Shown piece by piece: positions 33,808-43,235 of a stretch of DNA of 53,653 nucleotides. The notes under the pieces were generated by a model, which saw only the letters and a list, made by a program, of their open reading frames with translations, did not search any database and was not told the origin of the DNA. Location: NCBI RefSeq assembly GCF_003268775.1, contig NZ_QLSU01000052.1, positions 1 to 53,653 of the forward strand, read 5' to 3'. This stretch comes from Paraburkholderia unamae (GTDB lineage Bacteria; Pseudomonadota; Gammaproteobacteria; Burkholderiales; Burkholderiaceae). Position 1 is the stretch's first letter. Every line of letters starts with the position of its first letter. Made by a program: the position numbers and the translations under genes.

Positions 33808-35175
33808 ATGGACTACGCGCGACTTCGCGATCTCTTGGAGCCCCTGGTGACCAGTCTGAAGGATGCTGTTACGCACACAATGCTGCCGGCGCTGTGCGAA
33901 GAACTGGGGCTGCCCGCGCCCGCTGTCGAGGGCTCCAAGCGTGAACGCGTCACAGCCAGTTTCAACGCCCTTGCGAACGCGGACCTGCCGGCCGTCGCCC
34001 GCAAGCTGCTGCTTCGCCATCCTCCCGAGGCCGCGACGCGCAATCAGATCCAGGATGTCCTCTGGAACGATCGATCATTCCCGCCCATCCCGAAACGGTA
34101 TCGGCGGGAAGTCGCACGCAGGCTCAATAGCGAAGAGCTGTACGGCGACGCACGCGGTTTCGACGAATTGCTGGAGCGGCTGTGGATTTTGGACACCGAC
34201 GGCTGGATGGCGCTGTTCAACGGAAAGCCTTCGGGCCTGCGGGCTGAAATTGAGCAACATGTGCATCGCAACCCGGAGGACTGGTCCGCGGAGGTTTTGT
34301 TCGACCGATTGGGCGCGTACGACTCATCCGACCGGCGCTTCGCCCTGTTTCTGGAGGGACTCGTATCGCCTGATGTTCGTCCTGATGAGGCCGCGCAACG
34401 TCACATCGTTGCTTGCATTAACGAACCACTACGCGCCTGCGGGGTCGAACTGCGCGAGACCGGTACCGAAGGAGGTTACCCGGTCTTCTCCTTGGTTCCA
34501 CTGCACACAGCTACAAAGGGGCGTCCGAAGAATCTCATCTTCGCGTCGCCCGACAAGCCCGACCTGCGCTTTACCGATGCCCTGGATAACGATGTCGAGA
34601 TCGTCACCAATGCGGACAAGGTTCTAGTCTATGACCGGCCCATCGGCAATGATGGATTGCGTTGGTGCGATCTGCAGCAATGGTGGCAGGAAACAGAGCA
34701 CGTCGCGGATGCCGACATCGCCAAGCGCTCACTGTACGCTCGGCTCAAGTCCAGCCTGCCGCAAAACTCTCCACCGCAAATGCTGCTGTTCGAGGCTTTC
34801 TTCGAAGGCTTCCGCAGTGCAGTGCCAGGCCTGCCCGCACTTCTGCCGGAGGTATGGCTGCACTGGGATCCGCGAACCGTCAAGGAGCGAGGCCCAGATG
34901 CCCTGCTGAGGTTTCGCATGGACTTCCTGCTTCTGTTGCCGCAGGGTGTGCGGGTCGTCGTGGAGGTGGACGGAAAACATCACTATGCGGACTCCGCAGG
35001 TACAGCCGACGCGCACCGCTACTCGCAGATGGTCAGGGGCGACCGTGAACTCAAACTCGCGGGCTACGAAGTCTTCCGTTTTGGGGCCGCGGAACTTCAG
35101 GCGCCGACAGCGAAGGCCGACGTCAAGGCCTTCTTCGAGGCAATGTTCAAACGCTATGGCGTTCCACTCTACTAA
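33808..35175 (+). CDS. AbiJ-NTD3-like protein with C-terminal DUF559/Vsr-type nuclease domain
   Basis: A 455-residue protein 20 bp after the nucleotidyltransferase gene. Residues about 80-150 (IQDVLWNDRSFPPIPKRYRR, then FDELLERLWILDTDGW) resemble the AbiJ-NTD3 domain found at the N-terminus of abortive-infection effectors. The C-terminal 90 residues form a PD-(D/E)XK-like nuclease core: FRMDFLLLLPQGVRVVVEVDGKHHYAD, with aspartate in RMDF, E-V-D in VEVDGKHH and a trailing RDRELKLAGYEVFRF strand-helix as in DUF559 and Vsr endonucleases. This would make it a sensor-nuclease fusion. Domain names are by pattern. Likely an effector in the same operon as the two genes before it. Confidence 0.65.
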   Translation: MDYARLRDLLEPLVTSLKDAVTHTMLPALCEELGLPAPAVEGSKRERVTASFNALANADLPAVARKLLLRHPPEAATRNQIQDVLWNDRSFPPIPKRYRREVARRLNSEELYGDARGFDELLERLWILDTDGWMALFNGKPSGLRAEIEQHVHRNPEDWSAEVLFDRLGAYDSSDRRFALFLEGLVSPDVRPDEAAQRHIVACINEPLRACGVELRETGTEGGYPVFSLVPLHTATKGRPKNLIFASPDKPDLRFTDALDNDVEIVTNADKVLVYDRPIGNDGLRWCDLQQWWQETEHVADADIAKRSLYARLKSSLPQNSPPQMLLFEAFFEGFRSAVPGLPALLPEVWLHWDPRTVKERGPDALLRFRMDFLLLLPQGVRVVVEVDGKHHYADSAGTADAHRYSQMVRGDRELKLAGYEVFRFGAAELQAPTAKADVKAFFEAMFKRYGVPLY

Positions 35176-35252
35176 GACTCCCAGAATGTCCGCAGTAGAG
35201 CGCAATCAACGCGATCGCTATTAAAAATAGAGGCGAAGCCGCCACGGAGAGT

Positions 35253-36038
35253 ATGACAATCAATCTGACACCGTACGAGCACGGATCACTCTGTCACGGT
35301 AACACGTGGGCCGTCGCGGACGAACACGTCCTCGCACAGCAAATCGCGCGCGTCGCGCTGGGGCAGTCGCGGCATGTGCAAAAGATTCTCGCGGGAGCAT
35401 CCCTTGGTGTACCTGCGTCCACGAAAAATGCGGCAGCGGGAGCGATAGAACTGCTCACCGTTGCCAAGGGCGAGGATCCTTGGCATCGGGACGGCTGGAT
35501 GTTTCAAGTGCTATCGTGGGTCGCAGCCCATCGTGCGGCCCCGGGTGGGATTATCCGGGCACCACACATGATATTGGCGCATAAAGGTTTTGACGGGCTT
35601 CAGCTCGAAGTCGACAAAGGGAAGGTGAAGGCTGCCATAATTTTTGAGGACAAGGCCACCGACAATCCCCGAGCCACCATTCGCGATGACGTTTGGCCCG
35701 AGTTCAAAGCCTTTGAGGCTGGCGACCGCGAAAACGTGCTGACAGCCGAAGTAACAGCGCTCCTCGCGACACAGCCGAATATTGACCCTGACATCGCGAT
35801 CGAGAATGTCATTTGGAAGAATGTCCGCCAATACCGCGTCAGCATCACCGTCAACGACACTCATTCTGATGACGCAGGCCGGGGTCGGCTTTTTAAAGGT
35901 TATGACCAGGTCGCTGCTGGAGAAAATCGGAGGCGCCGAGGCGAAACGCTCCATATCAAGAACTTACGGGCATGGATGCAAGACTTGGCGGATCTCGCGA
36001 TCGTCGCAGTTAACGCGGAGGTGACGGGGAATGTTTGA
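35253..36038 (+). CDS. PD-(D/E)XK-like small protein paired with a helicase (HamA-like layout)
   Basis: A 261-residue protein. The segment AHKGFDGLQLEVDKGKVK followed by AAIIFEDKAT has the D...(D/E)xK spacing of PD-(D/E)XK nucleases (aspartate in FDGL, E-D-K in FEDKAT). It starts at an ATG with CGGAGAG upstream, 77 bp after the previous gene, and its last eight bases overlap the start of a 1104-residue SF2 helicase. A small nuclease followed by a Ski2-like helicase is the layout of Hachiman (HamA-HamB). The protein could be a divergent HamA or another small partner; I could not confirm the DUF1837 signature. Predicted role: nuclease of an antiphage pair. Confidence 0.65.
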   Translation: MTINLTPYEHGSLCHGNTWAVADEHVLAQQIARVALGQSRHVQKILAGASLGVPASTKNAAAGAIELLTVAKGEDPWHRDGWMFQVLSWVAAHRAAPGGIIRAPHMILAHKGFDGLQLEVDKGKVKAAIIFEDKATDNPRATIRDDVWPEFKAFEAGDRENVLTAEVTALLATQPNIDPDIAIENVIWKNVRQYRVSITVNDTHSDDAGRGRLFKGYDQVAAGENRRRRGETLHIKNLRAWMQDLADLAIVAVNAEVTGNV

Positions 36039-39000
36039 TGCCGATACCGTTGTGCTGATTTCGAGTGCACCCCCGCTTCCGGGGCTCGATCTCGCCGATC
36101 TCCCTCAGCGACTAACAGACGCGTATGCAACGCTTGTCGCCGCTCGAATTCGCATCCGCAAGCTGGCGAATGGGAACTCGCTGCCGGAGGACATCACAAG
36201 ACTTGTCAAGGAAACAAACCGTCTTGCCTTCTCACAAGAAGCGCTCGTATCCGCGCTAGGTGATCGTGAAAATCGTGCGGCGGCCGCCTTCGTAGGCGGC
36301 GCGGCGCACCACGTGGCATTGCTGGCTGACAAGATAAGTGAAGCCGAGCCGCGACCGAGCAGGCTTGCACTGGAAGGCATCTCTCCTGAAGTTTCGGCGA
36401 CGATCCTTTTCCTTATTGCCGAATCCAGCGCTGACGCAGCAGAGATGGCGAAGGCTATCATCATCGAAGCCGTCAACCCAGTCGAGGCTGCGTTGCTTGC
36501 TGCGATTGTGCATCTTGCAAACGGAAGACTGCAAAAGGTCCTTGATATCTCCCTGCCGAATGACGCGCAGATACTGATCGGAAACCGGCAGGACCAAGCC
36601 GTCAGCGCGCTTTACCTCATGCTGCTGCGAGGCGTGCGTCTGATGGCTGGAAAAATGCTCGGCGGTGATGACCAAGACCCTTTTGCCGATGAAGCCGATG
36701 CCCGCGAATTGTTCGACCGGGTGAAAGCCCTCTGTGTTGAGTCGTTAGATGATCTGGCGGGGGCGATGGGTGCGATGCCCTACAGCGTCTATCCCGGTCC
36801 ACGCCACCTTGCGTCCTTGCTATCTTCTGCCTCACGAGATCTAGCAGCTTCTGCACTTGTCAATACGCCTCCGCCGTCTGGCATAGATGGCGGGCAATGG
36901 CACGAATTGATGAAAAAGATTGCCGAGCGGCGGCCTTATTTGTGGCGGAATCACAGGCAAGCGATCGCGTCGGGATACCTCGAACCCGGTGTCTCCGCAG
37001 CTGTCAGCTTTCCGACCGGCGCGGGGAAGTCAACCTTGGCAGAACTCAAGATTGCGACGGCGCTGTTACGGGGTGCAAAAGCAGTTTTCCTGGCGCCCAC
37101 CCTCGCGCTCGTTGACCAGACCGCAAGCGCCCTGAAGGTGACTTTCCCGGATTCGGATGTATTGCGAGAGCGAACAGACGAACTGGTCCTGGATGTCGGA
37201 GGTGACGCACTGCCGCCAATTTCAGTGATGACCCCGGAGCGATGCCTGGCTATGCTCAGTTTTAACCGGGAGATTTTTTCTGACGTCGGTCTTTTGGTGT
37301 TCGACGAATGCCATCTTTTGCATCCTCGGCAGACAGAAACGAGTCGCCGTGCGATTGACGCCATGCTTTCGGTGCTAAATTTTGTCGTTGTCGCACCGAA
37401 AGCCGATTTGCTGTTTCTATCGGCGATGATGATGAACACGCAGGAGATGGCCGATTGGATGGGTGAGCTCACCGGACGTCACTGCTTGTCACTTACGTTG
37501 ACCTGGAAGCCTACCCGGCAGGTTCGCGGGTGCGTGGTATATGGCGACGAGGAAATAAAGACCCTGAACCTTCGTTTGCGTCAAACGCGTGCGAAGGTTT
37601 CGAATAAGGATGCGCCGGCCGAACTCAAACGTAGCTTGAAAATCTCGCCATTTGGATTCTTTTGCCTGCACCAAACCTGGCAGTCGAGAGCCCGCAAGGA
37701 TTATGCACTCCTGCCACTGCTCGAGGAGCAGGTGAGGCTTTCTACTGGGACAACAAAAAATCGGGATTGGTACCTTACACCAAACGGGAACCAGGTCGCC
37801 GCAGCGATCGCTCAGGCAACCGCTCGCCAAGGGTTGAAGACTCTTGTGTTCACACAGACTGTTCCCCTCGCCAACAGCGCTTCGAACATTCTCTCGCAGG
37901 AACTGGGCCAGCCCGGCTGTTTCTTGAGCGCTGATGAGCTGGAACTCTATTCCGCAGCCGCTGACGAGACCGGAGGCGCCGCGCATTTATATCTGCAGGT
38001 CGACGATGAAGGAAGGTTGTTGTCGTCAAGTGCATGTCATCATGGGTTGCTTCTTCCAGCCGAACGGAACCTTCACGAATCTCTGTTCAGAAGGAAGGAC
38101 GGCATTAATGTCCTCGTCGCGACGTCAACTCTTGCACAAGGCATGAATCTTCCCAGCGAAGTGGTCATCATCGGAGGAGACAGCCGGTTCGACCCGAACG
38201 CAGACCGGTTGGAGAAGCTTGATGCTCACGAGCTACTGAATGCCGCGGGTCGGGCAGGCCGGGCGGGAGACGCGTCCTACGGCTTTGTCCTGGTCGTGCC
38301 GAGCAAAGTGGTCAATTTCGATGACAAGGCCAGCAAAATTCACAGTCATTGGACCGATTTGCAAACCATCTTTGCGCAGAGCGACCAATGCCTCATTATC
38401 GATGACCCACTAACCAGGCTGCTCGATCAGATCCACGACGCGACAGCCTCAAAATCTGAAATGGCAATGTACTTGCTGCGACGGTTACCTGTTTCGGTTC
38501 CATCGGATGTAGGCGATGAAGACGCGCCGGCTAAAGCATTGCTTGGTCGATCGTTCGCCGCATTTCGGGCTAAGCAGCGAGGGGATGCCCAGTGGACACA
38601 ATCGCGAATTGACGCCGCGATCGCCCTTAGACGAGCTGATCCTGAAACGCCTTCTGTGCTGACATGGGTGGACCGCCTGGCTGCGTCCGCCGGAATTCCT
38701 GTTGCAATCATCCGTGAGCTAGGTGAGGCATTGTCAGAACCCATGAATCCCAGTGCTACGGTGCGCGACTTATACTTATGGCTCGTTGGCTGGCTCTCGC
38801 AGAGACCGCATTTGATACCGCAACTCATTCGCAAAGAAAGTCTCGAAGGGATGTTCGGAACGACGTACAAGAAACTTCAAGGCGATGAAGCGCGCGGAAC
38901 GTACGCTGTCGGCCGCATTTTTTCACTGCTAGAACGTTGGATGGCAGGAGACACGCTCGCGGACATGGAGCGCGCGTTTGGTACGCAAGAGGCGCGTCTT

Positions 39001-39345
39001 GGCAAATGCGAGGCCGCACGGGAATTCGTTTTGCGTTTATTGCCGGAGATTTCATATTTTTTCAGTCTACCGGCGCAGATATTCCGGGCAATCGCGATCG
39101 AAAACGGCCAACATTCTGACACGCCGCTGGTGATCAACTTACTTGGCTCATGCGTTCGCCAGGGTTTTGACGATGCAGACAAGCTGGTCCTGCGGCAATA
39201 CCTGTCCGGGCGGCCGGCTCGTCGCGCAGTGCACCAGAAGTTCACGGACATTGCGCCCGTTTTACAAGCCCCCCTCGCAGATGAAGACTTCGGCCGTGCG
39301 CTTAAACGGGTCGCTCAAGCCGTCGAGATTTCTGCATTCCTGTAA
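36031..39345 (+). CDS. Large SF2 (Ski2/HamB-like) helicase
   Basis: A 1104-residue DExH helicase. Walker A is SFPTGAGKST (PTGAGKS at 328-334), motif II is VFDECHLLHP (DECH at 425-428), motif III reads FLSAMMM, motif V is VLVATSTLAQGMNLPS and motif VI is NAAGRAGRAGDASYG, the Ski2/Brr2-like form. About 300 residues precede the motor and about 350 follow; both are helical without recognised domains. The ATG has GGAGGTGACGGGGA directly upstream inside the preceding gene, so the two are co-translated. Predicted to act with the small nuclease-like protein on invading nucleic acid. It is longer than the typical motor core and could be a distinct branch from Hachiman. Confidence 0.85.
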   Translation: MFDADTVVLISSAPPLPGLDLADLPQRLTDAYATLVAARIRIRKLANGNSLPEDITRLVKETNRLAFSQEALVSALGDRENRAAAAFVGGAAHHVALLADKISEAEPRPSRLALEGISPEVSATILFLIAESSADAAEMAKAIIIEAVNPVEAALLAAIVHLANGRLQKVLDISLPNDAQILIGNRQDQAVSALYLMLLRGVRLMAGKMLGGDDQDPFADEADARELFDRVKALCVESLDDLAGAMGAMPYSVYPGPRHLASLLSSASRDLAASALVNTPPPSGIDGGQWHELMKKIAERRPYLWRNHRQAIASGYLEPGVSAAVSFPTGAGKSTLAELKIATALLRGAKAVFLAPTLALVDQTASALKVTFPDSDVLRERTDELVLDVGGDALPPISVMTPERCLAMLSFNREIFSDVGLLVFDECHLLHPRQTETSRRAIDAMLSVLNFVVVAPKADLLFLSAMMMNTQEMADWMGELTGRHCLSLTLTWKPTRQVRGCVVYGDEEIKTLNLRLRQTRAKVSNKDAPAELKRSLKISPFGFFCLHQTWQSRARKDYALLPLLEEQVRLSTGTTKNRDWYLTPNGNQVAAAIAQATARQGLKTLVFTQTVPLANSASNILSQELGQPGCFLSADELELYSAAADETGGAAHLYLQVDDEGRLLSSSACHHGLLLPAERNLHESLFRRKDGINVLVATSTLAQGMNLPSEVVIIGGDSRFDPNADRLEKLDAHELLNAAGRAGRAGDASYGFVLVVPSKVVNFDDKASKIHSHWTDLQTIFAQSDQCLIIDDPLTRLLDQIHDATASKSEMAMYLLRRLPVSVPSDVGDEDAPAKALLGRSFAAFRAKQRGDAQWTQSRIDAAIALRRADPETPSVLTWVDRLAASAGIPVAIIRELGEALSEPMNPSATVRDLYLWLVGWLSQRPHLIPQLIRKESLEGMFGTTYKKLQGDEARGTYAVGRIFSLLERWMAGDTLADMERAFGTQEARLGKCEAAREFVLRLLPEISYFFSLPAQIFRAIAIENGQHSDTPLVINLLGSCVRQGFDDADKLVLRQYLSGRPARRAVHQKFTDIAPVLQAPLADEDFGRALKRVAQAVEISAFL

Positions 39346-39481
39346 CCATTAGGTTCTCGCGGCGGAAATCAACAGCGTGTCTACGGCCGCCGGCCGTCGC
39401 GCTGTTCGTAGCCTACTTGGAGAAGCACGCCGGCAAGGGGAAGAAAAAAACGCGAGCGGATGCCTGGCGAATGATGATTTT

Positions 39482-40145
39482 TCATTTGCCTACGCTATGG
39501 CCTGCCACGAGGGCGGGTTTCTGTAGTTGCTCTGTGATCTTGAACTGCTTGAACGCCAACCGTGCCTTACGGATCTCAACGTCGTGCCCTAGATTTCCGA
39601 TCCACTCCGCGACCTCACGCTGAGATGTATCGCAGCGTACTCCGATCACCACCTCGCGCAACATCATGTGTTCGCCAAAGTCCGCATAGAAATGTCCGTC
39701 GGTATCTTGATCTTTTAGTTCCGCTATGACCCGGTATTCGTTCTCGTATCTCCAGGCGTCAAACTTCGTGAGCAGCATGGCTTTCACCATGTCTGGACCA
39801 ACGCCTGCGTTGTGTGCCGAAAGATCAATGTCAAATTCGAGACGGTTCGGCTCGTAGCTAACTCGCATCGCTAGCTTGTCAGGAATGTCGAACCCGAGAC
39901 AGACACCATAGTGCTTCGCACCGTAGTGCGCCCACATGACAAGATTTTGCCAATCGGTAGAAAAGCAGATGACCCCCCGTTGTTTAGAGAGATACTCGTG
40001 CAACCTGACGATGCTCGCGACTCGGCAAAACGTGAGGCAACAACTCGAAGGGATCGTTGAGTTCACCGAAGAGGGAGATTTTCAACCTTCGTTCGGCGAT
40101 ACTCTTCTTCGCCCACTTCTCAGCCGTTAGGTAGTAGAGCTGCAT
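39482..40145 (-). pseudogene. DUF2971 protein gene broken by a frameshift
   Basis: Read from 40145 the protein starts MQLYYLTAEKWAKKSIAERR and KISLFGELNDPFELL, the DUF2971 opening, but this frame stops at 39984. The rest continues in another frame: LHEYLSKQRGVICFSTDW, LVMWAHYGAKHYGVCLGFD and a C-terminus ending at 39482. The frames switch somewhere near 40000-40050. Both halves keep family residues (NDPFE; CFS; MWAHY; GFD), so the break is recent, or a base is wrong in the sequence. DUF2971 proteins are often found in defence islands; biochemical function unknown. The 136 bp between this and the helicase gene contain nothing certain. Confidence 0.75.
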
Positions 40146-40264
40146 GTGGTTTGTCCCGAGCGTGGCAAGTCTGCGGATTGTAGCAATCACGAGGTGCCGA
40201 ACCTCGTCTTCGACATTCGCCGAGGGTTGGGCAGAGATGGCTGACTTGGACTTTAGCGCGCTTT

Positions 40265-40684
40265 CTATTGTGACGCCTGATCTCGTGAGCGCGCGCGCCG
40301 AGCGGAAATGACACGCCGCCTCGCTGGCATCGGTTTGGTAGCGCGAACGCACACGCTGGGTGTCACCGCCGGCGACGAGGATTTCCAAACCGCCGGGTGC
40401 TTGCAGCAGATGTATTTTCCGTGCGCGCCCCACACCCTATCCGCGGGACACAGGCGGTCGCCTTCGACAAACGGATCGTACTTCTCGGGTAGCGCGAAAC
40501 AGTTCTTACCGTCCTTTGGCCATTTGAACTCAGGATTACAGTCGCGACGGCCGTCCCGGCAATCCTGCCCGTTTCCGTCCGAGGCGTGGTCCGAAGCCGG
40601 TGCCGGGTGCGCCGAAGCACCCACGCTCATGAGCAAAGCCGAAGCACAGAGGCACACCGCAGCGCCAACGTAAGCAATTCGCAT
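40265..40684 (-). CDS. Secreted cysteine-containing hypothetical protein
   Basis: A 139-residue protein with a clear signal peptide (MRIAYVGAAVCLCASALLMS, cleavage after GASA). The mature part has seven cysteines in its first 75 residues (QDCRDGRRDCNPEFKWP, NCFALP, RLCPADRVWG, KYICCKHP), suggesting a disulfide-stabilised periplasmic or secreted domain. The C-terminal 40 residues are arginine-rich and look less well conserved, so the natural stop may have been lost. The ATG at 40684 has GAGA upstream; the longer open frame to 40897 is rejected. Function unknown. Confidence 0.6.
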   Translation of the reverse strand: MRIAYVGAAVCLCASALLMSVGASAHPAPASDHASDGNGQDCRDGRRDCNPEFKWPKDGKNCFALPEKYDPFVEGDRLCPADRVWGAHGKYICCKHPAVWKSSSPAVTPSVCVRATKPMPARRRVISARRARSRDQASQ

Positions 40685-40979
40685 ATTTTTCTCGTTCTGG
40701 TTAAACGCGGCAGCGGGCCCACCGTCATGAATGACGAGAGTCCGCCCATGTTCTGTGTGTCGCGCCAATTGTATCGGGTACCGCGATCGCCAAGAGATCG
40801 ACGGACTCGTGCTATGAGTGTTTCCGATCGCGTTCGCCAACCCTAGGTGTGTCATCGGTTCGGAAAATACAGAGCGAGGGCGCAGGCCGCCGCCCACCGA
40901 GATAACATGGTAGCGTTATTCGACGCTGCCTAACGGACGCCGTTCACTCGGTCTGCACACTGATCTCCACACAGCCCAC

Positions 40980-41984
40980 ATGAACATCTTCTACGCACTG
41001 TCGGAAGGGCGCGGGCGCCTGACCGAGACCAATCTGAGCGCCTTCGTCGCCTTTCTGCTCGAGCCGCACAAGCCACACGGTCTTTCCGACGTCTTCCTTC
41101 GCGCGTTCCTGAGCGAGGTCGCGAAAAGCTGCGGCGAGCCGGGTCGCTTCGATGATGTGTTATCGAGCCCGCTTCTGGCCGTCCAGGTGGGTCTCGAGAA
41201 GCGCTACGGTGACCGGGATTCCCGGACCGTGGACATCGATATCCAGATCATGACGGGCGAAGGGGAGGGCCAGCGAAAGGCCCATCATCTGATCGTCGAG
41301 AACAAGGTGAAGGCGTCCTCTGCTCAGCGCACGCAACTGGCTGATGAGTTTGCTTGCGTAAGCGCCGCTATTCGGGAGGCGGACCCGGCGCCCATCACGG
41401 TGGTCTTCCTCACGCCTCCGGGCGAATCGGGCGCACTGCGAGACGAGTTTGGCACCCTGGAGCTCGATGGCCGGGACGCGCACCGAAAAGCCTGGATGCG
41501 CTGGCGCGCGCCAGCCGCTGAGCATCAGCAAACCATTGTTGACTTGATCCGTGAACTGCTTCGCCGAGAAGCCATCGCCGAGATCGAGCCGATCACCGAC
41601 TACATTCGCCACACGCTCAAGGCGTTCGTCCTGTTCCTTCAACGCGAGATCGTTTCGGAATCCGCGGAAAAGCGACGGCTCCCGAGTCTGGATGCAATGG
41701 ATGCGACCGACCAACGCATTGTCGAGCTCGACCGCGAACACTATCTGATCGTGCGGTACGGGGACGAAACCGTGAAGGTGTTTGATGTCGAAAAGGATCA
41801 GGAAGTCGACGCGCATCCGAAACTGCGGCGCACAAACGAGGCCTATGGCTTGGATATCCCGCTGACCTACGCCTCGCAGCGCATTAAAAATACCCGCGTG
41901 CTTGGCAAGCAAGTCCTGAAGGCGCTGTCAGAGCGCAATCTTGGCGTTGTGCCGGATGTGGCTCCCGGTCAGAGCACAGCGTGA
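40980..41984 (+). CDS. PD-(D/E)XK nuclease superfamily protein
   Basis: A 334-residue protein with TETNLSAFVAFLLEP near the N-terminus and a nuclease-like core: RTVDIDIQIM then HHLIVENKVKASSAQRTQLADE, giving the D...ExK signature with a following helix that carries glutamine. The family resembles PD-(D/E)XK proteins that bind or cut DNA and occur as single genes in defence islands. It is directed toward the three-gene ABC-type system but 327 bp upstream of it, so it is probably a separate unit. The ATG at 40980 has no strong ribosome-binding site. Activity is inferred from motif only. Confidence 0.75.
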   Translation: MNIFYALSEGRGRLTETNLSAFVAFLLEPHKPHGLSDVFLRAFLSEVAKSCGEPGRFDDVLSSPLLAVQVGLEKRYGDRDSRTVDIDIQIMTGEGEGQRKAHHLIVENKVKASSAQRTQLADEFACVSAAIREADPAPITVVFLTPPGESGALRDEFGTLELDGRDAHRKAWMRWRAPAAEHQQTIVDLIRELLRREAIAEIEPITDYIRHTLKAFVLFLQREIVSESAEKRRLPSLDAMDATDQRIVELDREHYLIVRYGDETVKVFDVEKDQEVDAHPKLRRTNEAYGLDIPLTYASQRIKNTRVLGKQVLKALSERNLGVVPDVAPGQSTA

Positions 41985-42311
41985 CTCGCTCAGGCGCTGC
42001 ACGCAAGCCCCGTAGTCTCAGATTGGTTCTGTCGCATCGCTAGATACGCCGTCTTGCTAAATCTGAGCAGTCAACTCCCAGAATTTTTGCTTTACAAGCA
42101 ACTATTTGTATCGAACAATGCGCAAATCACACCCCGCGTGGCATGTTTGTGCAGCTTCCGCGGCGCTAACAATCTGGGAGGACCGCTTGCGCACAACGCC
42201 AATCACTTCAGACGGCATTCGCCAAACTACATCTTCACTACTTTTCTCGAGAGCAGTGATCATCGGTATCTCCGTTCCGCATCTTGGCTAAGCGATAGCG
42301 ATAACTCAAGC

Positions 42312-43235
42312 GTGTTTCAGACTCCCTACGGCGCATTCGACGGAAACAGCTGGGAACGGCTGTGTCAGCTGGTCTTCAAGCGCAAGTTCACGGACGACGG
42401 CTACACCCATATTCCGGCTACTCCCGGCGACTACGGCTTGGAGGGTTTCACTAAGACCACAGGTTACGGGTATCAGTGCTACTGCCCAGATAAGGTCTAC
42501 CCGCCGAAAGATCTCTATGAGAAGCAGCGGGACAAAATCACGACAGACCTGAAGAAGCTTCAGACCAACGAAACCGACCTGACGAAGGTGTTGGGCACGA
42601 CCAAGCTGCGGCGCTGGTACTTGGTGACGCCGACTATCGCCCACAACGACCTCATCAAGCACGCGCAGGCGAAGGAGGCTGAGGTTCGCGGGTGGAATCT
42701 GTCAATTTTAGCCCCCGACTTTCAGGTGCTGGTCCATGACGCCGACCACTACGCGACTGAGATTCAGCAAATGAAGCTTGCCGTCGGTCAGGCACTGGAT
42801 TTCGGTAGCTTGCCTGCGGTCTTGCCCGACCTGAACAGCAACTCCGAGACCTATGAGAAGAACATCATGCGCAAGACGCGGACGCGACTTGCACATGCTC
42901 CGGCCGACAAACTGGAAGGTCGGGTTGCTCGCCTTTACGCGAAGACCCTGCGAGAGTTCCTTGACCACGGCCCCTATCTCAAACGGATGAACGACACGGC
43001 ACCAACCGTCCATTCACGGCTTGCGCGGCTCATCAACGGGTACGAAGCCGAAGTCGATGAAAGGTGCTTTACCTGGGAAGGAACACCCCAAGAGCTGACC
43101 GACAAGATTCGCGATGGCCTTACCGCGCGCATCGTCAGGGAGCTAGCCCCCTCTATTGGCGAAACCGACGCCGCAGACATCGCCCGCATGATCGTCGCAA
43201 GGTGGATTGCAGTTTGCGAGGTTGACTATGACTGA
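42312..43235 (+). CDS. ABC-3C/Lamassu-like effector with Mrr/Cap4-like nuclease N-terminus
   Basis: A 307-residue protein. The N-terminal 70 residues read FQTPYGAFDGNSWERLCQLV, HIPATPGDYGLEGFTKTTG and YGYQCYCPD, resembling restriction-like Mrr/Cap4 folds: E in SWERL, D in GDYGLEG and the QC strand where a catalytic lysine is usually found (here QCY, the lysine is displaced to CPDK). LYEKQRDKITTDLKKLQTN follows, and the C-terminal 150 residues would be the docking domain. The start is taken as GTG at 42312, where similarity begins; the frame is open to 42054. The stop overlaps the next gene by 8 bp. Predicted effector of the system. Confidence 0.65.
   Translation: MFQTPYGAFDGNSWERLCQLVFKRKFTDDGYTHIPATPGDYGLEGFTKTTGYGYQCYCPDKVYPPKDLYEKQRDKITTDLKKLQTNETDLTKVLGTTKLRRWYLVTPTIAHNDLIKHAQAKEAEVRGWNLSILAPDFQVLVHDADHYATEIQQMKLAVGQALDFGSLPAVLPDLNSNSETYEKNIMRKTRTRLAHAPADKLEGRVARLYAKTLREFLDHGPYLKRMNDTAPTVHSRLARLINGYEAEVDERCFTWEGTPQELTDKIRDGLTARIVRELAPSIGETDAADIARMIVARWIAVCEVDYD

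Noticed and set aside
39417..39623. Plus-strand frame MEKHAGKGKKKTRADAW after the helicase
   Set aside because: Only the first dozen codons look protein-like and the rest is antisense to the DUF2971 gene. It may be debris, but it cannot be supported.
39984..40050. Programmed ribosomal frameshift in the DUF2971 gene
   Set aside because: No slippery heptamer or downstream structure was recognised, and the family is not known to use frameshifting.
42054..42311. N-terminal extension of the ABC-3C effector
   Set aside because: The 86 extra residues have no similarity to the family and no ribosome-binding site; conserved sequence begins at the GTG at 42312.
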